A DNA stretch of 5,886 nt. Origin: Eubacteriales bacterium (GTDB lineage Bacteria > Bacillota > Clostridia > Peptostreptococcales > Anaerovoracaceae). This document shows, one piece after another, positions 1 through 4,505 of the stretch (its first letter is position 1; the number at the start of each line of letters is the position of its first letter). The position numbers and the translations under genes are program-made. The stretch covers positions 1 to 5,886 of the forward strand of contig JAQUYZ010000131.1 of the NCBI GenBank assembly GCA_028691625.1, written 5' to 3'. Under the pieces are notes generated by a model. The model saw only the letters and a list, made by a program, of their open reading frames with translations, searched no databases and was not told the DNA's origin.

Positions 1-867
1 TACATTGATACAAATCAATTAGAGAGATTCGCAGCGGATATCAGGATCCAAACCATCAGGATGTTTGCAAATGCAGGCTATGGGCATATCGGCGGCGCCA
101 TGTCCATCGCGGACGTGCTGGCGGTATTATACGGCGGAGTGATGTCTGTCGATCCGAAACAGCCTTTATGGGAAGAGAGAGACAGGCTCGTACTATCGAA
201 GGGTCACAGCGGGCCCGCTTTATATGCTGCCCCGGCGCTGAAAGGATACTTCCCGCTGGAGGAATTAAATACGCTCAATCAGGGAGGAACGAAGCTGCCA
301 AGTCATTGCGACAGGTTAAAAACGCCCGGGATCGATATGACGACGGGATCACTGGGGCAGGGCGTTTCCTGTGCCATGGGTATTGCTATGGGGCTAAGAA
401 TGAAAGGAAGGAAGAGTTTCACATACTTGATTATGGGCGACGGAGAACTTCAGGAAGGGCAGGTCTGGGAAGGAGTTCAATTCGCGGCGCACCAGAAGCT
501 CGACCGTCTCATTGCCTTTGTGGACGATAATAAAAAACAGCTGGGTGGTTGGGTTGCCGACATTTGTAATCCCTTCGGCACAGCGGATAAATTCTCAAGC
601 TTTGGATGGCATGCCCAGACTGTTAAGGGCTATGACGTCAAAGAAATATATCGGGCTGTTGAACTGGCAAAACAGGAGGCAGGAAAACCTTCTGTAATCA
701 TTCTTGATACGTTGAAGGGGAAAGGTTGCTGTTTTGCGGAAAACGTTGATTTTAATCACTATATGACTGTGTCGGAGGATATGGCAGAGGAAGCGATCCA
801 AGTGATTGAAAACAGCTTAAACGAAATTGATAAAGGGGTGACGGCTAATGTTCTGCCTTTCGAATAA
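1..867 (+). CDS. Split transketolase, N-terminal (TPP-binding) subunit, 5' end cut by window
   Basis: This is the pyrophosphate-binding half of a two-gene transketolase. With the next gene it should form the cytoplasmic TPP- and divalent-metal-dependent enzyme that moves a two-carbon ketol unit from a ketose to an aldose. The frame is open from base 1. The residues before the first ATG (61) fit the first helix of the family, so the true start lies a few codons upstream and 61 is not the start. Visible motifs, by window residue: GHIGG near 28 and SKGHS near 67 (active-site histidines), SHCDR near 102, GSLGQG near 115, and the TPP/metal motif GDGE at 146-149 followed by DDN ending at 177. The total of 288 residues in view is about family length, so little is missing. 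The SHCDR and FNHYM wording resembles a Firmicutes split-transketolase branch I recall rather than the housekeeping form. The physiological substrate is not known from sequence; family assignment is firm. Confidence 0.95.
   Translation, partial: YIDTNQLERFAADIRIQTIRMFANAGYGHIGGAMSIADVLAVLYGGVMSVDPKQPLWEERDRLVLSKGHSGPALYAAPALKGYFPLEELNTLNQGGTKLPSHCDRLKTPGIDMTTGSLGQGVSCAMGIAMGLRMKGRKSFTYLIMGDGELQEGQVWEGVQFAAHQKLDRLIAFVDDNKKQLGGWVADICNPFGTADKFSSFGWHAQTVKGYDVKEIYRAVELAKQEAGKPSVIILDTLKGKGCCFAENVDFNHYMTVSEDMAEEAIQVIENSLNEIDKGVTANVLPFE
832..840 (+). promoter_or_regulatory. Ribosome binding site for transketolase C-terminal subunit
   Basis: AAAGGGGTG inside the 3' end of the N-subunit gene, nine bases from the G run to ATG 848. 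It supports 848 over 890 as the start and implies coupled translation of the two subunits. Confidence 0.6.
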
Positions 868-1822
868 CCACAACGAAGAAAAAGAAGCGATGCGTGACGT
901 ATACTGCAATGCACTGATGCAAGAGGCTGAGAAGAATCCGAAAATAGTAGCCGTGGATGCGGATGTGATGCATTCTCTTGGGACTCTGGAATTTCACAGA
1001 AAGTTTCCCGAAAGATCGATTAACTGCGGAATCCAGGAGGCAAACGCAGTAGGTGTTTCCGCAGGGCTTTCAGTAACCGGCTTCATTCCGTTTTTTCATA
1101 CCTTCAGTACCTTTGCCACAAGAAGGGTTTATGACCAGGTATTTCTGTCCTGCGCATATTCCGGTTTGAATGTGAAACTGATCGGTGGCGATGCAGGTGT
1201 GACCACAGCGGTCAACGGCGGGACTCATATGCCATTTGAAGATATGGGAATCATGAGGAATATCCCCGGCATGACAGTGATTGAGCCTTCAGATTCTACG
1301 ATGCTGAAAAGTCTCGTACCTCAGATGGCGGATCACTACGGGAATTTTTATATGCGGATGTGCCGCAGAAATATGATAAAAATTTACGAGGACAGTTCGG
1401 TGTTTGAAATCGGTAAAGCAACCGTTTTAAAAGATGGAGCCGACGTGACCGTGATTGCCAACGGGATCATGGTTTATGAAGCATTGAAGGCCTATGAAAT
1501 GCTCAGAGAAAAGAACATACATGCAAGGGTGGTAGACATGTTTACGATGAAGCCCGTCGATGAAGCCTGTATTGTTGAGAGTGCAGAGAAGACCGGAGCC
1601 GTCGTGACAGCAGAAAACCATAATATTATCAACGGACTGGGATCTGCAGTATCAGAGGTACTTTCCGAACAGTGCCCGGTACCCCTCGAGCGCGTAGGTG
1701 TCCGGGATGAATTCGGAGAGGTCGGAGAACAGCAATTCCTGATGAACCGGTTCCGGATTACCGCTGCAGAGATTTGCGAGAAAGCGATGAAGGCAATTGA
1801 AAGAAAAGGATTAAAATCCTGA
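848..1822 (+). CDS. Split transketolase, C-terminal (pyrimidine-binding plus C-terminal domain) subunit
   Basis: This is the partner subunit of 324 residues. The pyrimidine-binding domain covers roughly residues 15-180 and the transketolase C-terminal domain roughly 190-315. The catalytic glutamate that activates the TPP aminopyrimidine is E64 in GIQEAN. GGTHMPFED (124-132) carries the conserved active-site His (H127), and MRMCRR holds the probable phosphate-contacting Arg. Compared by eye with common split transketolases (THAG...GEDG), residue 115 is Asp instead of His and residue 123 is Asn instead of Asp, both at substrate-contact positions. Start 848 is chosen because GGGGTG lies nine bases upstream and the gene overlaps the preceding one by 20 bp, a typical coupled arrangement for subunits made in equal amounts. 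ATG 890 would also give a family-like N-terminus (MRDVYCNAL) but has only a weak A-rich ribosome site. The subunit role is firm, the substrate open. Confidence 0.94.
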   Translation: MFCLSNNHNEEKEAMRDVYCNALMQEAEKNPKIVAVDADVMHSLGTLEFHRKFPERSINCGIQEANAVGVSAGLSVTGFIPFFHTFSTFATRRVYDQVFLSCAYSGLNVKLIGGDAGVTTAVNGGTHMPFEDMGIMRNIPGMTVIEPSDSTMLKSLVPQMADHYGNFYMRMCRRNMIKIYEDSSVFEIGKATVLKDGADVTVIANGIMVYEALKAYEMLREKNIHARVVDMFTMKPVDEACIVESAEKTGAVVTAENHNIINGLGSAVSEVLSEQCPVPLERVGVRDEFGEVGEQQFLMNRFRITAAEICEKAMKAIERKGLKS

Positions 1823-1830
1823 TGCTTTAT

Positions 1831-1842
1831 GAAAAGGGGATG
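1831..1842 (+). promoter_or_regulatory. Ribosome binding site for the RpiB-like gene
   Basis: GAAAAGGGGATG. The G run ends 11 bases before ATG 1851 and six before an out-of-frame ATG at 1846, which runs ATG-CGA-TGA and terminates across the real start codon. Confidence 0.5.
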
Positions 1843-1850
1843 TATATGCG

Positions 1851-2462
1851 ATGAAAATAGCGGTGATCAACGAAGTCAGCGCTTCCCACCGGAACGCGGA
1901 TATCATAGCGGCATTAGCCAAATACGACTATGAGATTTATAATCTGGGAATGACAAATCCGGATCAAAAACCGGAACTGACGTACATCCATACGGGTCTG
2001 ATGACCGGAATTCTGTTAAATGCGGAAGTGGTGGACCTTGTAGTGGGAGGATGTGGGACCGGACAGGGATTTCTGAATTCCGCCATGCAGTATCCTGGCG
2101 TATTCTGCGGTCTCATCTCTGATCCGCTGGATGCCTGGCTGTTCTCTCAGATCAACGGAGGAAATTGTATTTCTCTGGCGTTGAATAAAGGGTACGGATG
2201 GGCGGCGGATACCAATCTGAAGTTTATTTTCGAAAAACTCTTTGAACCGGAAATGGGAAGCGGATATCCTGAGCACAGAAAAGAAAGTCAGAGACTGAGC
2301 AGGGAAAAGTTGAAAGAACTGTCGGGATATTCTCATAAGGGCATGAATGAAATCCTTGCATCAACGGATCGGGAAGTATTGGTCCGGTTGGCTGAAGCGA
2401 GAGACTTCCGGAGTATACTGGAAAACTCGAAAAATGGAAATGAGATGTTGAAGTATTTATAA
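1851..2462 (+). CDS. RpiB/LacA/LacB-family isomerase, long divergent form
   Basis: This 203-residue cytoplasmic protein belongs to the RpiB/LacAB fold family, which interconverts aldoses and ketoses (usually phosphorylated) through an enediol. The N-terminal beta strand is MKIAVI. The active-site loop GGCGTGQG (66-73) supplies the base Cys C68 and the anion-hole GTG, and SDPLDAWLF...QIN (90-102) matches the family's SDP-type helix. Three things are odd. By eye alignment to E. coli RpiB, the Asp-His pair of the first loop is E8-V9, and the ring-opening His (H99) is I101. The chain is about 50 residues longer than RpiB (about 149), with a charged C-terminal tail from about 130 containing EHRKES and RLSREK, which may supply the anion-binding arginines. 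These changes suggest a substrate that needs no furanose ring opening, such as a tetrose derivative; this is inference. It sits 28 bp after the transketolase. The start is set by GAAAAGGGGATG at 1831-1842. The family is firm, the reaction unknown. Confidence 0.88.
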   Translation: MKIAVINEVSASHRNADIIAALAKYDYEIYNLGMTNPDQKPELTYIHTGLMTGILLNAEVVDLVVGGCGTGQGFLNSAMQYPGVFCGLISDPLDAWLFSQINGGNCISLALNKGYGWAADTNLKFIFEKLFEPEMGSGYPEHRKESQRLSREKLKELSGYSHKGMNEILASTDREVLVRLAEARDFRSILENSKNGNEMLKYL

Positions 2463-2474
2463 GACTGAAATTGC

Positions 2475-2481
2475 AAAGGAG
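2475..2481 (+). promoter_or_regulatory. Ribosome binding site that fixes the IclR start
   Basis: AAAGGAG lies seven bases before ATG 2489. A TTG at 2471 is in frame, but using it would put this site inside the coding sequence, so 2489 is the start. Confidence 0.8.
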
Positions 2482-2488
2482 TGTACTT

Positions 2489-3244
2489 ATGATACAATCA
2501 CTGGACCGCGGTCTGGAAATACTCTTTATCCTGGCAGAGAATAAAAGCAAAGGCGTTACAGAGCTTGCCAATGAACTGCAAGTCAATAAAAGCACTGTTT
2601 TCCGGCTGCTGGAAACAATGGAAAAGCGCAATCTGGTTCAGCAGGATAAAATTACCGCAAAGTATAAATTGGGAATCGGTTTGCTGCATATCAGTGAAGG
2701 GCTTGTGAAAAATCTTGACATCATTAATGTTTCCAGGCCAAGTTTAAAACAGTTGATGGACAGTACGAAAGAAAGTGTCCACCTTTGTACTTTTTCAAAC
2801 GATAAGGTTTATGTTGTGGATCAGGTGAAAAGCAACCAGATCATGAAGGTTTCCGCGACAATCGGACATGAGGAGCCGATCCATTGCTCATCGGTGGGGA
2901 AATGCATCCTGGCGTATCTGCCGGAAGAAAAGAGGAACATGATTCTCGATGGGGTCCAATTTATTCCCTATACCGAGAAAACAAAAACCTCAAAGGATGA
3001 GCTGATCAATGAATTGGGAGAGATACGGAAAAACGGATACGCTCTGGATGACGAAGAACTGAGTGTCGGTGTGTGCTGTATTGCCGCCCCGATTTATAAC
3101 CATAAAGGGGAAATAAAAAATTGTGTGGGGATTTCCGGACCTTCGGCCCGCATCCATAAGGAAAATATTGATTCCTATATCAATAAGGTGAAAATTGCCG
3201 CAAGCAACATTTCACATAATATGGGTTATAGAATACCAAGGTAA
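2489..3244 (+). CDS. IclR-family transcriptional regulator
   Basis: This 251-residue protein has the full IclR layout. The N-terminal winged helix-turn-helix covers about residues 1-62: SLDRGLEIL opens the domain, and the recognition helix is NKSTVFRLLETM at about 33-44. The C-terminal effector-binding domain covers about 75-245 and shows the hallmarks HCSSVGKCILAY and GYALDDEELSVGVCCIAAPI. Members bind operators as dimers or tetramers and usually control adjacent catabolic genes in response to a small acid, sugar or aromatic metabolite; activator and repressor roles both occur. The gene starts 26 bp after the isomerase stop with no visible terminator between, so it is probably co-transcribed with the enzymes. 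Downstream lies a leader with a 7+7 bp palindrome that could be its operator. The effector is unknown. Start choice is explained under its ribosome site. Confidence 0.95.
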   Translation: MIQSLDRGLEILFILAENKSKGVTELANELQVNKSTVFRLLETMEKRNLVQQDKITAKYKLGIGLLHISEGLVKNLDIINVSRPSLKQLMDSTKESVHLCTFSNDKVYVVDQVKSNQIMKVSATIGHEEPIHCSSVGKCILAYLPEEKRNMILDGVQFIPYTEKTKTSKDELINELGEIRKNGYALDDEELSVGVCCIAAPIYNHKGEIKNCVGISGPSARIHKENIDSYINKVKIAASNISHNMGYRIPR

Positions 3245-3285
3245 CAGTATTGATGACCACTGCAGCGGGGGGTTTTTCGAACGGC

Positions 3286-3306
3286 TCTTGTCTGATACGG
3301 ACAAGA
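3286..3306 (+). promoter_or_regulatory. Perfect 7+7 bp palindrome, possible operator upstream of the binding-protein gene
   Basis: TCTTGTC (3286-3292) and GACAAGA (3300-3306) are perfect inverted repeats around a 7-base centre. There is no T run afterwards, so a terminator is unlikely. The site lies directly before a possible -35 element and just after the iclR gene, the usual place for an operator. Binding by the IclR protein is inferred. Confidence 0.4.
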
Positions 3307-3335
3307 TTGATATAAAACCGTTTAGGCCGAATAAA
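3307..3335 (+). promoter_or_regulatory. Possible sigma-A promoter for the binding-protein gene
   Basis: TTGATA (3307-3312) resembles a -35 box and is followed after 17 bases by AATAAA (3330-3335), a four-of-six match to the -10 consensus. The position 31 bp upstream of the start codon leaves only a short leader. An internal promoter would allow higher expression of the binding protein than of the enzymes. Read-through from upstream is equally possible. The match is moderate. Confidence 0.3.
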
Positions 3336-3365
3336 TGGTAAATTAAAATTTAGGAGGAGAAAACA

Positions 3366-4379
3366 ATGGGAAAGAGTAAGATTTTACCCCAAATCTTAAC
3401 GGTGCTTCTGATATTATGCTTGATTATGCTGACAGCTTGTTCCGGAGGCACAGAAACGTCAACTGAACAGGAAGAGACTTCAGGAAGCGAGCAGCTGGTA
3501 ATTGCTGCCTGCATGCAGGGAAATCAGAGCGGATTCATCCGCTACATGACCAGCGGCATGTATGAATATCAGAAGGCTTCCGCGCCGGACATTCAGCTGG
3601 AAGTGGTTTTCGCCGACGATGATCCCGCGAAGCAGCAGGGTCAGGTTGAAAACTTTGTTTCGCAGGGAGTCGATGCGATCATATTGAATCCTGTCGACAA
3701 AGTTCAGAGCGCTGCTGCGGTAGATTTTGCGGCAGATGCCGGTATTCCGATCATCACGATCAACACAATGTCAGACAGCAAGAACGTTACGGCTCATGTG
3801 GGTTCCGATGATGTGGAAGCCGGGACACTGCAGATGGAACGTCTTCTGTCGGTAGCACCGGAAAATCCGAGAGTTGCTTATGTCAACGCGGTTCTGGGCC
3901 ACTCGGCGCAGGTATTCCGTGAACAGGGATATTTGGAAGTACTGGAAAAGCATCCTGAGGCAACGCTTGTCGTGCAGAATACTGCAGACTGGTCCGGTGA
4001 CAAAGCTTTACAGCTGGTTGAAAACTGGATTCAAACGTATCCGGACGGGATTGATGTAATCGCTACACATGCAGACTGCATTCTGGCCGGAGTCATCACG
4101 GCGGTAGAAGACGCAGGTTTGGCAGGCAAGATTCTGATCGCAGGCATGGACTGTGATATGACAGTGATGGAGAAGATCAAGGAAGGTGTTGTTGACAACT
4201 CTATCTGGCAGGATGGCCTTGGGCAGGGCGAAAACGCACTGCGTATCGCAATTGATGCGGCGAACGGAGAAGAAGTCTCAGATTTTCTTATCCCGTTTGA
4301 AGTCTGCACAAAAGATAATGTTGACAGCTACATAGAACAGGCAAAAGAACGCGATGCAATCGCAGCAGAATATTTCTAA
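3366..4379 (+). CDS. Sugar ABC transporter substrate-binding lipoprotein (RbsB-type, periplasmic-binding-protein type I)
   Basis: This 337-residue extracytoplasmic receptor delivers ligand to the ABC importer. A short basic N-terminus and hydrophobic segment (about 6-22) end in the lipobox LTAC with the lipidated Cys at 25, so it is anchored to the outer face of the membrane. A Ser/Thr/Glu-rich linker runs to about residue 42. The mature part is a two-lobed type I fold: VIAACMQGNQSGF opens lobe one, QGVDAIILNPVD is the hallmark of sugar-binding members, and GMDCD (260-264) holds the usual ligand-contacting Asp. The common Asn-Asp ligand pair of lobe two appears as H235-A-D237, so the ligand may not be ribose. 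Start 3366 has a near-perfect AGGAGG eight bases upstream. The ATPase gene follows after 126 bp. Simple sugars, polyols or derivatives are all possible ligands; family assignment is firm, the ligand is not. Confidence 0.94.
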   Translation: MGKSKILPQILTVLLILCLIMLTACSGGTETSTEQEETSGSEQLVIAACMQGNQSGFIRYMTSGMYEYQKASAPDIQLEVVFADDDPAKQQGQVENFVSQGVDAIILNPVDKVQSAAAVDFAADAGIPIITINTMSDSKNVTAHVGSDDVEAGTLQMERLLSVAPENPRVAYVNAVLGHSAQVFREQGYLEVLEKHPEATLVVQNTADWSGDKALQLVENWIQTYPDGIDVIATHADCILAGVITAVEDAGLAGKILIAGMDCDMTVMEKIKEGVVDNSIWQDGLGQGENALRIAIDAANGEEVSDFLIPFEVCTKDNVDSYIEQAKERDAIAAEYF

Positions 4380-4398
4380 AGTCGAGCAGGGAGGCAAT

Positions 4399-4442
4399 CA
4401 AGGTGTAATTGCGGGGAGATTACTTCCTGCAATTATACCTTG
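4399..4442 (+). other. Strong intergenic hairpin (20-bp stem, 4-base loop)
   Basis: Bases 4399-4418 pair without interruption with 4423-4442 around the loop ATTA. Of the 20 pairs, three are G-U (4405-4436, 4413-4428, 4416-4425). It begins 20 bp after the binding-protein stop. No U run follows, so it is not a standard intrinsic terminator. Its likely job is to protect the 3' end of the binding-protein mRNA or to dampen read-through into the ATPase gene, as seen between such genes in other sugar transporter operons. The structure is seen; the role is inferred. Confidence 0.65.
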
Positions 4443-4488
4443 TCATTCACACAACGATACCGGGATCGGGGAAGGCGTTATCGTGTTT

Positions 4489-4498
4489 AGGAAAGGAG
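4489..4498 (+). promoter_or_regulatory. Ribosome binding site that fixes a GTG start for the ATPase
   Basis: AGGAAAGGAG lies seven bases before GTG 4506, which is in frame with the ATPase. The ATG at 4504 is out of frame and is followed at once by TGA. Confidence 0.7.
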
Positions 4499-4505
4499 TT
4501 CTCAT

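Noticed and set aside
168..530. A 120-codon open frame on the plus strand within the transketolase gene
   Set aside because: Wrong frame inside a clearly conserved gene, with no family resemblance and no ribosome site.
61..867. Start of the transketolase N-subunit at ATG 61
   Set aside because: The frame is open to base 1, and the 20 codons before it match the family's N-terminal helix (LERFAADIRIQTIRMF).
2471..2488. TTG 2471 as the iclR start
   Set aside because: It places the AAAGGAG ribosome site inside the gene; ATG 2489 gives the normal IclR N-terminus.
2224..2631. Minus-strand open frame of 135 codons across the isomerase-iclR junction
   Set aside because: Ser/Leu-rich translation with no recognisable motif, opposite two real genes.
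3258..3275. Terminator after iclR: G run followed by TTTTT
   Set aside because: There is no C-rich partner arm to form a stem with the G run, so it lacks terminator structure.
3312..3326. Catabolite-responsive (CcpA) site around AAAACCGTTTA
   Set aside because: It shares the central CG with flanking A and T runs, but misses the fixed G near the left end and the CA at the right end of the consensus.
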